Below, in pieces: positions 10,314 to 21,877 of a stretch of 64,000 bases of DNA. The stretch's first letter is position 1, and each line of letters opens with the position of its first letter. The notes beneath the pieces were generated by a model. The model was given only the letters and a program-made list of their open reading frames with translations. It was not told the origin of the DNA and made no database searches. This DNA is from Maratus speciosus (Eukaryota > Arthropoda > Arachnida > Araneae > Salticidae): positions 213,851,748 to 213,915,747 of the forward strand of contig OZ010794.1 of assembly GCA_963932465.1 (NCBI GenBank), read 5' to 3'. The position numbers were made by a program, and so were the translations under genes.

Positions 10314-13195
10314 TAAGTTTTATTTTCAAATTAACTACTTATATTTTATTAGTACTAGCTCTATTTTTTGTGTTCAGAATATCTTTTATTTTTAACTTCT
10401 TTAAAATAAATTAACTATTAAATCCCAGTATCGTATTGTCAACAATCCCGTGTACGTGTTTCAAAACAAAACGATATTATTGTACTTCTAATTCATTTAA
10501 AAAACAGCAGTGATTTAAAGTGGCAAAAATCACTAAATCGTATCGAGACATATTATTCCCTGTCTATCGTAATTTGCTAAAAATTGGTGCTTGAATGGTG
10601 TGAATCGGTGAATTATCACAAAAGTTATTAATTAATAAAGTTTTCATTGTTTAATTATATTCTTTATAAATATGTAAAAATAGCTTCATTTTAATATGTG
10701 CCAGAGCTAGACAGCTCTGTTCGGGCCAACACATTTCTCCTTATAATTTGGAAGCTATACGGCCAATTCAGTTTGAAATTTTAATGTCCTATGCGACATA
10801 TTTTTCTACCTCAACTATTATATTTTCAAGTGGAAATTTTAATTAGTTCTTTTAATTTAAACAATTTAATAAAAAAAACTTTAAAATTATTATTACTCAG
10901 AAATTTACCACTGAAAACTGATGAAATTTTGTATACAGTAAGTACAGCATAAATATTATTAGTTTAAACTTTACCTTTCTTGCTATTCAATAATTTCGAT
11001 TAAAACTTCTGACTTTATTTACTCGGAAATACTGGCACCAGATAGCTGAAATTTATGTCAGACTGAGTTTCTTGGATACTAATCATGCTAAAACATTTTC
11101 GGCCAAAAGTCTTAATTACAAGCTTAATTATTATGTAATTTATAACTTGTCACACCTTCCTATCTTTTTAATTTGTTTTGTTTTCTCTCATTAGAGTGAC
11201 TTTTAATGATCGACTTTTATTAGAAAACACTGGTCGTGAGAATAGTATAACTCTGATTATTCTGTAGGCAGAATTGATTGGGCTTTAATTTGATACCAAA
11301 ATTTATGTATTTTTATAGATATTTTCATACTTAAAAATTTAAATGTACTAGAAACTTTCATCATAATTTCTATGGATGCATAACATTGTTATCTTGTATA
11401 TTTCTTTTAAAGCCCGATCAATATACATGCTAATTTATTGGTGTTTTTTAATCTTAAACTCTTAATAAAAATTCATTTTATAATATTTGTTACACAGTGC
11501 ATGCTTATACATGAGAATTACGGATATGGGAATGATATGTCTGAATCTCTTTATTTTTACAATGACTGTAAACAATTTATTCCCCCCCCCCCTTCCGAAT
11601 TCGCAAAAATTTTGTGTGTTTTTATATAACTTTTAACGTTTAATTAAAAATAACAATAAATAAAATTATTGTTACAAAATTATAAATTTACTTTTCTGTG
11701 TAGTCAGGACCCGACTTTGTTTATCTAGGTCCTCGGAGCAAGCACTATTCTGGGACCCCCCTTTTATCTATCGGTAGAAATTATTCGCGAATAAAGCATA
11801 AGTGGTTAGTGCTAAACTTCATACGTATTGTATGCATGCATAAATTTCGTACCAGGTACTATTTACATTTGTATACATGGTATCACAAAAAGATGGTCAC
11901 AACTTTATGAAAAAATATTAGTAGAATAAAAGTAGAAAAAATCATGGATTTGTTGCAAAGGAGTATTTGTTTTTGTTTGCAAACTTTTATTTGTTTTTAT
12001 ATTTATGTTATAAGGTGTCTAAAAAAAATACCCCCAATTGGTCCATAATAAATGATTTCAACTTGACTCGTTATGAGGAAAACGTGTATGAAGAATTTCT
12101 TTTGAAAACAATGTAATACTAAGTTGTTATAATAAAATTTAAATCATTAGTTTTCTAATGGTATATAGTACAAAGTCCAAAATCTTAATTCTTGAATATC
12201 TGAACAAAATAAATATATGTTAGGAATATTTCAATTCCAATGGATGAAAGTGTTTTCTTTCTTTCTTTTGTTCTCATCAGGTTTCGGTACACTTTTTAAA
12301 AACTGTATTGCTTGTACCTTGCATAATATCTTAAAATACAAAAATTAAGAAAATAATAATTTTCTGTTTCATGACCTTGTTTTGTTTTATTATGAGAGCT
12401 TTGTGTTTTTTCAATTTAATCGATTTTATGTGAAAATTACCCACTTCTGCTAAGTAAAGTTTACAGTAAGAAAAATTTATCTGTGTTGTTACCTAATTTC
12501 ATGCACTCTGTAGTTTTATTAGTATTTATTTATATTAAATTTATTATACTCCTTTGCATGTTTCAAATCACTAAATATTTAATAGGATATTGATTGTATA
12601 ATTTCAAGCCACAATGAATAATAAAAATAGCATACAACTTGAATTTGTTTTCATTTAACAATCATTTTTCATCCACTTTAATTTAATTTTAAATGTGGGT
12701 TTTGATTGACAGAATATTGGTATTTATTTATTTATTTTTGAAAATGAAATAATTGAAAGCAAAGTAATTCTCTCTATGTGTTTAAAACTACATATATATG
12801 TTTATATATATATTATATACATATTTGTAGATTTTGCTTATATATATTTATTAATGTCTTGTTTTAGAATATATAGAAAATAGATAATTGATATTTTTGT
12901 AAATTTCAAAGTAGAATAAATAATGAAAACATTTCATTAAATTAAATTTAATACTTCGATTTTTTTTTTCATTAACCAATCATTTTTCTTTAATGTAACT
13001 TTAATTAAGTGCACATTTTGACTGACACAGTGATATTATTTCATAATTTTTGTTTTTGTGTTATCGTTATTATTATTGTTTCGAGTGATCGAAATTGATT
13101 AAAAAGCACTTAATTAGCGTCTTTAAACTATACGTTTTTATTTTTTCCCATATGTTGTGATAATAAGTTGGTATATAGAGGAAATAATTAATATG
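10314..13195. other. AT-rich DNA, no gene recognised
   Basis: About 2.9 kb of A+T-rich sequence with short homopolymers, a C10 run near 11583 and TA-rich tracts near 12790-12850. I see no inverted termini, no duplicated blocks and no frame of convincing composition. It may be ordinary intron or intergenic DNA. Confidence 0.5.
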
Positions 13196-13560
13196 TTTTA
13201 AATAACGCATGTGCTCTTCACGGCTGATCTAAGCCCCGCGTCGTGACGTCACGAAACCTCGTGTTTGGCTTGTAGTCTTGAGGCGGCTTTGGTTCTAAAT
13301 TACGAGACCAACATGAGTAGCAATGTGCAGGTGCCGAACAACAGGTTATAACGTTAAGTAACCGGCAAAACATAGTATACACAAACGAGCAGTAGGTACT
13401 GCAAATAGGATGACGATGGAGGCAATGATGTCAGGTTTATTGCCGCTTCGCGGCGGTTAGGCGGTCTTTCGCCCCGATGCCAGGTACTAAACCCGTAAAG
13501 CTGGCGCATCCCGGCAGGTAGGGGCCTGGTCATCGGTTAGAAAGAAAGAAAGATGAATAT
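13196..13560. other. GC-rich island, unexplained
   Basis: Contains the CRE-like palindrome GTGACGTCAC (13243-13252). A short ATG-led frame, MSSNVQVPNNR, begins near 13313. Then comes a hairpin-rich stretch (GCCGCTTCGCGGC), a CATCCCGGCAGGTAGGGGCC box and an (AAAG)n tail near 13540. The tail could mark a SINE, and the CRE-like site could mark a promoter. The sequence does not decide between them. Confidence 0.3.
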
Positions 13561-13731
13561 TACTCTTATAAAAAATGGTGCCAATAAGCAATTTGAATTT
13601 TTAAACCGTAAGTTAATGCGACAGTTAAGGGGTTAATGCTATTTCGTTATATTTTGTCTCTTGTTGCTTTTTTTTTAATATTGCCTTCTGCATATTTTTT
13701 TTAATATTATTCCAGATAAAACGATTAACCC

Positions 13732-13936
13732 TTAACGGACCAATGCCCCCATATAAGCGGCATCATCACCCTTACCAAATTATTAGCTTATCAACACATT
13801 ATTTAAGAAGCATTTTTTGCTTGTAATTTGACAACATGTGCAAGAGATACTTGAAGCAAAAAAATTAATTAAAAAATATAATGGTGCCAGCAGAATATAA
13901 AAAGAAAATCATGTATTTATAGTTACGGTCCGTTAA
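13732..13936. mobile_element. TTAA MITE with TTAACGGACC ends
   Basis: The ends TTAACGGACC and GGTCCGTTAA are exact inverted repeats, 205 bp apart. Size and architecture are like the TTAA-1 family, but the terminal sequence differs. Non-coding. Confidence 0.75.
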
Positions 13937-13940
13937 CAGT

Positions 13941-14668
13941 TTAACACGTTAGCTCTCTCGCAGCACAACCCGCGAGTTTCTCGGGCAACGTAAAAGTAGC
14001 AAAATTTGCGCAACACGAGATTACATCGGGGATGCATTTTTCCGGATAATTAACTCTACTTGATCATTCCCACAAGCTATTTGTTTATTCTAAATTTTGC
14101 CTTATCTAATCGGAGAAATTTCCCGATTGAATCAGACGAAAATTTCTGTTTTGAAAAACCGGTGGCAAAAGAATAAAAATTCTTAAAAGACGCTCGTCGC
14201 GAAGGAGATAAATACGCAATTTTTGAAGCTATTTTGATGAAACAATTACGCAACGAGAGGACTAAGCGCCACGTCAGTCACCGGTGACTCACACTGAACG
14301 TTTCGTTTAGAGCGCGTCATTCACCGATGACTGACTGTCTAAAATATGATATAAAACTAAATATATATATATTGTTTTAAATAATTACTGAAAAATTATT
14401 TAAAATTTACTTACCTTTTATTTATTGCAGGATTATACCTTCTTAAAAATTACTTAAAACATTGTAAATTTTTCAGCTTCAATGTTAGCATAGCTGCCAA
14501 CATTTATGCTTTTTTCTTACCACTAAAATTCAATAGAAATGTTTGCCTTATATAACACCGAAATTTGCGATTTAATAAGATAAAAATTTCTCTTAAATTT
14601 TAGTGGTAAGAAAAAAGCGTAAAAATTGGCAGCTATGGTGTTAGTCACCGTGACACTCAACGTGTTAA
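13941..14668. mobile_element. composite TTAA element with TTAACACGTT ends
   Basis: The outer ends are TTAACACGTT and AACGTGTTAA. Inside, CTCTCTCGCAG near 13952 is answered by a GCGAGAG-like string near 14255, and GTCACCGGTGACTCACACTG near 14278 is answered by CACCGTGACACTCAACG near 14648. This suggests two related elements fused end to end. A separate palindrome (14489-14637) is nested within. The left TTAA is only 5 bp from the preceding MITE. Confidence 0.55.
14489..14637. mobile_element. nested palindromic MITE
   Basis: CATAGCTGCCAA on the left is mirrored by TTGGCAGCTATG on the right. The arms continue inward for about 40 bp (TTTTTTCTTACCACTAAAA against its complement). 149 bp. The 69-codon minus-strand frame across it is an artefact. 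Confidence 0.75.
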
Positions 14669-15195
14669 GGGTCAATCTCCAGACAGTGTAGTATTCCAGG
14701 AACAAAGCCTTTTCAGTATTTGACTTGAACATTTTTTAATTAATTTATGTTTTCTGTTGAAAGTTAAAGATGTCTAACTGTTTTGTTTGCATACATTTTT
14801 TATAATTACTTTACATTTTTTTATTTCTTAGCACACAGTACGTGAGATGTTACGTCCGTGTCATGTCACACACCAAATGTTACCAAGGAAAATGATTCAT
14901 TGCTTATTTAATTGAAAATAAAATAGTTAATTAATTACTATTCTAGCTATTACTATCTCAAGAGCAAAGTAACTTAGCATGGTTAATTACTTTATTTGTA
15001 TTTTTGTTTGTTCTATGAGTACGAAAAGGGGTGTCACACAATAAAATCTTACCTCCATGAACCAAACATTAATTTGCATTTTCATGTTAATAAATGGCTA
15101 AATTATTATCCGATTTTGTTTCTCATGATGCTAAAGTTAGCCAGCATGTTTGCTGTTGTTAAATTATAAGTCATAAATTTGTTTTTATACTCAGG

Positions 15196-15266
15196 TATTA
15201 GAATTTGTTATAAAAAAGCAACGATGGTTATTGGAGATTCTCACGTCCGTGAACTGCAATTCAAGG
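15196..15266 (+). other. possible exon, weak
   Basis: A pyrimidine-rich TTTTATACTCAG precedes an open stretch and AAG/GTGACT follows. One frame reads ATMVIGDSHVRELQFK. There are no neighbouring exons that I can join to it and no recognised family, so this is a note and not a gene call. Confidence 0.15.
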
Positions 15267-15557
15267 TGACTAAATCAACTCTAAGATATTTGTTTATATA
15301 TTGCTTATGTAATTATATCAACAGATATTGATTTAAAGAACAAAAAAATTCTCAAAAAACTATATATGTAGGTTAATATTTACAGCATGTTACTCACCCC
15401 CGTGAATCTCTTAATACTGAAAATGAGAATTTCAGAGAAGAATGATTAACAAGAATTTAAAATGACTGTAAATCAAAAAGATTGTTTTAAAACTTTAAAA
15501 GCGAAGAATTGAATAACATATAAAAGATGGGTGATGAAAAACAACTCCAGATAGATG

Positions 15558-15558
<1 letters not shown>

Positions 15559-15593
<35 letters not shown>
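15559..15593. repeat. poly(T) tract
   Basis: About 33 consecutive T. Immediately downstream is unrelated AT-rich DNA. Confidence 0.9.
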
Positions 15594-15597
<4 letters not shown>

Positions 15598-15735
15598 TCA
15601 TTCCAAATAAATTCATTATGCATTCTTATATAGAATTGCTCGTTAGTTATATATCTAATGGAGTAAATAGTTTTTTATGCTTTGTCGCACTTCAAAAACA
15701 AAACTGTAGCATAAAGTTCACCTCTGTGAATGATG

Positions 15736-15940
15736 TTAACCCCTTGAAGGGCGGTGGGATAAAATATCACCTAATTTAAACAAGATTCTCACCAGAAAAT
15801 TTTACCTAAATTTTATATTTTTAACTTTAAAGGGAAATCGTTGCAAAAATGCTTTTCCTTATTTAAAAATAAAAGTTTTCGATTATCCCGGTGAAAATTC
15901 AATATTTAGAGACATTTTTGCTTGCCCCTCAAGGGGTTAA
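15736..15940 (+). mobile_element. TTAA-1 MITE, copy C
   Basis: TTAACCCCTTGAAGGGC to GCCCCTCAAGGGGTTAA, 205 bp, with internal CACCAGAAAATTTT and a CCCGGTGAAAATTC counterpart. Its right TTAA is also the left TTAA of the next element. Confidence 0.85.
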
Positions 15941-16160
15941 CCCTTTATTGGGCAATTGTAATATACTTAAAACATAATTTTTATTGAAAACTGGTCGATT
16001 CGCATCGGAAGTTTTAGTAAAATATTTTGTTTTTATACTCCCGCTCATAAAAAAAAAAAGTCCTCATTTTATTTTCAAATAAATCTGTGTGTAGTTTCTG
16101 GTGGCAGTGAATCTTTCGAACATTTCAGCAAGAGAACCGACTTACCCAATAAAGGGTTAA
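15937..16160. mobile_element. TTAA MITE with TTAACCCTTTATTGGG ends
   Basis: TTAACCCTTTATTGGG and CCCAATAAAGGGTTAA are exact inverted ends, 224 bp. The element abuts the TTAA-1 MITE and shares the TTAA at 15937-15940. Confidence 0.85.
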
Positions 16161-16617
16161 TTAAAAAAATTGTGTTTCTGAAAAAATAAATATAATGTAG
16201 CTGGGCCATTGTTGATTTTTACTTGCAGTAAGTGATAAGTTTCTTAAAATTATCACATTTGTCTTGAAAAACAATTTTTTTTTTTTTTTTTACGGGAAAC
16301 AATTGTATTCAAAAAGTAAACTTTTGGGAGAATAATCCTTAAGTACATTTAAAAAAAAAAATTATTTGATTTAAAAATTATGCATACAAATATAATAAAA
16401 ATGATTATATAAAATCATGAAAACCTTCTAAAATACTTCACCAAAACACATTACTAAACAGGCGTGATAAAATATATACAATTTTTTTCCAAAATTAAAA
16501 AAAAAACACTATTAAAATGATAAAATTCTACTCCAAGCGCTTTCGGCTAAACTTAAACTTTTACCAAGGAGAAGAAAATTGACGGAAAGAACACTCGGAG
16601 ATCAACTTTCATAGTCC

Positions 16618-17197
16618 AAGAGCTGTTAAACATTTTAGGGGAGGTATTTGAGGCACACTGAAAATTTGTGCAACACTTCTTTTGTAATGCCTGAATACAA
16701 AATCGAACGTCTGGCTGAAGGATCGTGGCCCAAAAACTGTGCCAGACACGTGTCAAGTGCCATTTTTTGACTACCCAAAAAAGGTATTTGAGGCACGCTG
16801 AGATTGAGACAGAATAGTATTTATACATAGAAAAAAATATTTTGAAATCGACAGATACTTTAGTCGTCCCAAACTGTGCCAGACACGTGTCAAATGCCAT
16901 TTTTTGACTACCCAAAAAAGGTATTTGAGGCACGCTGAGATTCAGACAGAATAATATTTATGCTTAGAAAAAAATATTTTGAAAACGACAGACACTTTAG
17001 TCGCACAAACAGGGGTGTAGTGGAGGGTATACGGGGGTATACCAGACACGTGTCAAGTGCCATTTTTGTGTCTGGCACAGTTTTTGGACCACGATCCTTC
17101 AGCCAGACATTCGATTTTGTATTCAGGCATTACAAAAGAAGTGTTGCACAAATTTTCAGGGTGCCTCAAATACCTACTCAAAAATGTTCAACAGCTC
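16618..17197. repeat. inverted repeat with internal 137-bp tandem duplication
   Basis: The left arm 16618-16755 (GAGGTATTTGAGGCACACTG, then TTTGTAATGCCTGAATACA) is mirrored by the right arm 17069-17197. Between them the block CAGACACGTGTCAAGTGCC is repeated at 16742, 16879 and 17043, and the first two units are 137 bp apart. Open frames of 126 codons (minus) and 96 codons (plus) read through the palindrome and repeat each other, so I do not treat them as genes. It may be a fold-back element or a captured gene fragment. Confidence 0.7.
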
Positions 17198-17844
17198 TCC
17201 TGCTATCACTGATACACACTGACCGGAAACACCTTCCAGTATGTCCGTAGGCTGACCATTACTAATGAAGGAGGGGGAAGGTAAAGAAAAGTCAATCTTC
17301 TGGGACACCAAACTCTCCTGTAATATGAAGCAAATTAAACCATACTCAGCATTTGATACGATAATACGCCATTACAACAATTTCCTGCTTGCCTTAAAAT
17401 TTCCAAAGACTATGAAATTGCTTCCGAAAGATCGGAAACCTGCATAATGATACTTACTCTATTGAAAATGATGTCAATGTTTGAAATAGTCGTGAGAGAA
17501 CGGTAGCAGGTGTATTTTTATTAATGTCCTGTATATGTTCCTTAACTCTTGTTTGTCATACCAATATAATTTAATATTTATTTGTTTCTTGATTCTGTAT
17601 GGTATGATAAAAAATATTGACTTATTGTCCATACGAATATTATCATTACTTTTTTGCACAAAATTAATTAATTTGGTGTTATCTCTTGATATTAAGATTA
17701 TACTATATTTCCTTAGTAAATATAATAGTAATATAATTAGTATATAATAGTAATAAAATAATAGTAAAAAAATAGTAATTCCTTAGTAACAGTAAATATG
17801 ATTATTTATAGATATATTGTAGAAATTGTGCTTTAAAATACATA

Positions 17845-18038
17845 ATAACACTAGAACCGCCGGAAATTTTACTGAAGTGTTCTAAAAATATCTTACACCT
17901 GAATTTTTATTTGAAACTATTTAACTTATTTCTCTGGGGTAAATTTTAAACTTATTTTAGAAAGAAATTTCTGGTGATAATCGAAATATGTTTATTTGGT
18001 ACCGGTCAAAATGACCTCTACGGCGGTTCTAGTGTTAA
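17845..18038. mobile_element. TTAA-type MITE with AACACTAGAACCGCCG ends
   Basis: AACACTAGAACCGCCG on the left against CGGCGGTTCTAGTGTTAA on the right. The left TTAA reads ATAA. The internal pair CACCTGAA and TTTCTGGTG is present. 194 bp. An older relative is split across 498-1160. Confidence 0.75.
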
Positions 18039-18194
18039 AACTAAAAGTCAAAAAACAAAAAGAAATATTTTTTGGTTATTTGGAATAAATAAAAATAGAG
18101 ATAAGTAAATGAAATGATAGAAAAAAGATAGATAATAAGGAGATAATAGAAAAAATAATAATAAAAAGAGAAGTATCCAAGGATGAATTCTATT

Positions 18195-18350
18195 CAACCA
18201 GTCACTTTTATCTGGAAAAAATTGTCAACGCTCTAATATCCATGACTTCATTTGTGAAACATGATATTCCATCTGAAACGATTACTACTCACTGACACGA
18301 AAACTCTGTGAAGTAAAACTGAAAGAAAGCCTTACAAGAACATGTATTTT
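18195..18350. repeat. dispersed 150-bp repeat, copy 3
   Basis: CAGTCACTTTTATCTGG, then GATATTCCATCTGAAACGAT and CACTGACACGAAAA, in the usual order. Followed by CCTTACAAGAA as in copies 1 and 2. Confidence 0.75.
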
Positions 18351-18501
18351 TAACCGATAATTTCGCAAAAGGATAAATTTGACAATTAAAATTTTTTTGA
18401 CTGAAAAGTTAATATGAAATCACTTTTTTTTTTGCATTATATTTTAATAAAACTCTTACCTAAATTATATAATGTGAACCTTAAAAATTCCACAGTTTTA
18501 C

Positions 18502-18914
18502 TTAACCCTTTCCGGCACGGGCAATTTTTGTTGTAAAATGATGAAATGATGGACTGACACCGGAATTTTAAAACGACTTTTTTAGAAATGAAAAACATGT
18601 TATTTTAGCAATTTATTCTAAAAGCAAAATTTTACTAAAATATTCTTGGTGCCGTTCGTAAGTTTGGAATTAAAATTAGGTATCCCGATCCGGGCACGGT
18701 GTTGCCAGTGGGTTACTTTTTTTAAATTCAAATTTCTTGATTGGGACCACTTTTTTGAAACGGTAAAATTCACTTTGTTTTTGCTTTAATTAATATGTCA
18801 TTAAATAAGGCACATTTTACCATTTCAAAAAAGTGGTGTCAATCAAGAATCTGATTTTAAATAAAGTAGCCCATCTGACAACACTTCCGGGGCACACTGT
18901 GTCGGAAAGTTTAA
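18502..18914. mobile_element. TTAA MITE with TTAACCCTTTCCGGCAC end, interrupted by a hAT MITE
   Basis: The left end TTAACCCTTTCCGGCAC and the right end GTGTCGGAAAGTTTAA are inverted. The internal CACCGGAATTTT motif is present. A 190-bp hAT-type MITE (18697-18886) sits inside, and without it the element would be about 215 bp. Confidence 0.75.
18697..18886. mobile_element. hAT-type MITE (CAGTGTTGCCAGTGG family), copy 1
   Basis: Same inverted ends as the element at 29066-29255: GTGTTGCCAGTGGG and a diverged AACACTT on the right. Flanking 8-mers TCCGGGCA and CCGGGGCA match at 6 of 8 positions. Internal AAAAAAGTGGTGTCAATCAAG is shared with the other copies. Confidence 0.7.
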
Positions 18915-19226
18915 AAGGCAACTAAAGTAATGAAAAAGATGTTACAAGTTTAAAATATACATTTTATTTAAAACATCTTAGTACTTTCAAGCTTTCCAAG
19001 ATAACCATCATAGATTATTTTAATAACTAATTGCTGTTTATATAAATACGTCACTTTGAACAACAATTAAATATTGAAAAACAAATAAATAACAATTAGT
19101 TATTAAAATAATCTCTGATGATGAGCTTGGAAAGCTTCAAAGTACTAAGAAGTTTTAAATAAAATGTATATTTTAAACTACATTACTTTAGTCGCCTACT
19201 TTTTCATTGCTTTAGTCGCCCTTTAA
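18911..19226. mobile_element. palindromic TTAA element (GCGACTAAAG family)
   Basis: TTAAAAGGCAACTAAAGTAATG on the left and the complement of CATTGCTTTAGTCGCCCTTTAA on the right. Long arms include TTTAAAATATACATTTTATT and CAAGCTTTCC with their complements. It shares its left TTAA with the preceding element. Confidence 0.7.
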
Positions 19227-19529
19227 GTAAAACTGTAGACTTTTTAAAGTTTACATTACATATTTTATGTTGAATCAAGGTGAAAAATTGCGTTTCGTCT
19301 TATGATTGTATTTAAAACTCTTACCTTTATTTAGTTGTAGAAATTTGCAGTTAAGAAGGCAAATATTATTATTTTTAAATTGTGGTAACAAAATATTACA
19401 TGAGTTGTAAGAACGCACTTATAATCGGACTACAGTCGCATGAATCTCCCGCCAGGGTTCGCACTGGTCCTGAAATTTCCAGAATATGAAATTATTCGGT
19501 ATCAGTATATTCTTACTGAAAATCTCTCC

Positions 19530-19740
19530 TTAAGCCCTTGAGGGGCGGCGGTATATATTATATACCACCTACGATTAATGAAGTTTTACACCAGAAAAAT
19601 TTTATTAAATTTTACTTTTCTAACTTTGGTGGAAAAAAGCAGTAAAATTGCTTTTCCTTATTTTAAAATAACTTTTTCCTAATTTTCCGGTGGGAATTCA
19701 GCATTTCACAAACGTAATTGCTTGCCCCTCAAGGGGTTAA
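19530..19740 (+). mobile_element. TTAA-1 MITE, copy D
   Basis: TTAAGCCCTTGAGGGGC to GCCCCTCAAGGGGTTAA, 211 bp, nearly the reverse complement of 30813-31023. Internal ACACCAGAAAAATTTT and TTTTCCGGTGGGAATTC. Confidence 0.9.
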
Positions 19741-20494
19741 GTACTTCGAGATTTGGCGCATTTAATCTAGATTTATTATTCTATAAAAAAATACTGATAT
19801 TGTCCTGAGAAATTCCCTGAAATGTACGACCCTTGCCTCCCGGGTATTGTTCGGCAAGACACTCGTGTCGTGAGAAAAAAATATATCTAGATTACGGTGT
19901 TGGTAACACGTCCGAACCAAAACATCTTAACCTCTTTTTAGAAGTAAAATCATTTGTCAGCTGCAATTTTCTACCGATATGACCCCGATTTTAATATATT
20001 ACCCTACGGAATAATTCTTTTAACTTTTATAGCCGGTAATAAAAGGTTAGGGTAGATATATATTAATAATGTAGTAGAATTAGTATCAGATAATATTTTT
20101 TCCTTAGTTATATATACTTTTTATAATTTGTACTTAAAACTTTATTGGAGGTTTGTAAATATGTTTTATTTTTTAAAAATATTTCAATAAAATAATAGTA
20201 AAGTTTTTTTTTTTAACTGTACAAACCATAAACTTTTTGATTTTGTGTTAATAATTGATATAAAGATTTTTTAAAAAAGAGAGATTTCTAAAATTAATTT
20301 ACAAAACTTGCTTTGAGACACAGGTTTCAAGCAACTAATTACAGTTTGAATCTGTAGAAGAAAACAAGAAACATATAAGCATACATTTAATACTTACGAT
20401 GAATGACAAAAAAATAATAATAATAAAAAATAAAAAAATAATAAAAAAAAAAAAAAATTCCGGAATAACGGGAATCATTAAGTTCAATAATAAA

Positions 20495-21650
20495 TTTCAT
20501 TTAACTTGTCAGCTCTATACAGACAAATATATTATCTTTAATTTCGATGACTGAGTTTGTCAAATACATGATGTTCCATCTGAAACGACTATAATTTAAT
20601 TCACTGATACGGAAATTCAGTGATGTCAAAGAGTATGTCATACAAGAAAATATATTTACAAGCAATGATTACATCACAAATATATTTGTTACATTGACAC
20701 TTAATGTACATTTATCTTGCCAGATCTATACAGACAAAAGTGTTATCTCTACAATATCGATGACTGGATTTGTCAAATGCAGGATATTACATCTGAAATG
20801 ACTACTGTTTAATTCACTGATACTAAAATTGAGTGAAGTAAAAGATAAGGTGGTAAAAAAAGAAAAAAGTAAAAAGAAAAAAAAACTTCCCCGATATATG
20901 AACACCTAGTGGCCTAACCGCTCAACCAAACGAAATGAATTTTAGATATACCTATTTGTAGGAATCCGTGATGATTTAAAACAATAGAGCTCTCACGGTT
21001 ACTGCTACAGTGAAAAAATGGCAACACCCATTTTTTCATGCGCACATTCATCGGCGCATTAAAAAACCATAAATGGCGTTGGAATAATACACATACGATG
21101 AAAATTGCCGGCGTAAAACACTTGCAAAAAAAGACCTTTGCGAGGATCGAGGAAGTGGTTACAAGACATGTTTTTAAAGTAGCCGATTGTTTTTTTTCAC
21201 TTGTGTACTGAGTAATGTTGTAAGACTTGTTTTAAAATGTGTTTTTGAGTTGTCTTTGTGTACACACCGTGAAAATAAAAATGTAATCATTTGTTTTAGA
21301 GTGCTGAATATTATGTTACATAGAGACTGATTAGGATTGAGTACCACGATATTACAGAGGTAATTTTAGTCATACGTGTATCGTTCCAACGCCATTTATG
21401 GTTTTTCATTGTGCTTATGAACTTGCGCAGGGAACAAAGTGTGTTGCCATTTGAAAATTTCAACATTTTTTCACTGTAACCGTAACCACGAGAGATCTAT
21501 TGTTTTAAATCATCACGATCTGAAGCACATACCTTCAATTAACAAAATCTGAAATTTCCTTTCGGTTGGTTGAGCGGATAGGTCACTAGGGGTACATATG
21601 TCGGCGAAGTTTTTTTATGACCACCCTGTATGTTACTTTGGCATTTAATG
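20495..21650. repeat. 205-bp tandem repeat (dispersed repeat copies 4 and 5)
   Basis: Unit 1 (about 20495-20700) and unit 2 (20700-20846 plus 21629-21650) share CTATACAGACAAA, CGATGACTG, CATCTGAAA, TTTAATTCACTGATAC and TTAATGTACA. Unit 2 is interrupted by the palindrome at 20847-21628 and runs directly into the mariner-type element at 21651. Confidence 0.75.
20847..21628. mobile_element. palindromic Tc1/mariner-type MITE with 130-bp arms
   Basis: The left arm (CCTAGTGGCCTAACCGCTCAACCAA, 20907-20931, then GTGATGATTTAAAACAATAGA) is answered on the right by GGTTGGTTGAGCGGATAGGTC (21565 onward) and TCTATTGTTTTAAATCATCA. The outermost bases GGTGGT and ACCACCCTG fit the CAGGGTGGTCATAAA termini of TA-inserting MITEs. 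No transposase is visible inside. A GTGTTGCCATTTGAAAATTT stretch follows the inner arm. Confidence 0.75.
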
Positions 21651-21877
21651 TACAGGGTGATTCAAATTGAATGGGACAAAAAGACAAGCAAAGTTAAATT
21701 TTTATAATGGATTTAATTAGAAAATAAAAGTATAGCGTGAAAGTACAACTATACAAGTTATATCTAGCAATAACGAAAGGTCTGTTATTTTTAAACTCGT
21801 TACTAAAGGAGCTTTTAATCAAAATGGCGGCAAATCCGCAATTAAAAGCTTACCGTCAACTGGGGTAATTTCGCTCA

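Larger units (their letters stand above)
18466..19258. repeat. outer palindrome opened at a central TTAA
   Basis: Left arm 18466-18505 (CCACAGTTTTACTTAA) and right arm 19223-19258 (TTAAGTAAAACTGTAG) are inverted copies meeting at TTAA. About 720 bp of two further TTAA elements now separates them. Confidence 0.7.

Noticed and set aside
14831..14887. Possible exon after TTTTTATTTCTTAG
   Set aside because: No usable 5' splice site follows and no companion exon was found.
16553..17250. 126-codon minus and 96-codon plus frames
   Set aside because: Both read through the inverted repeat and its tandem units and repeat themselves. No known motif.
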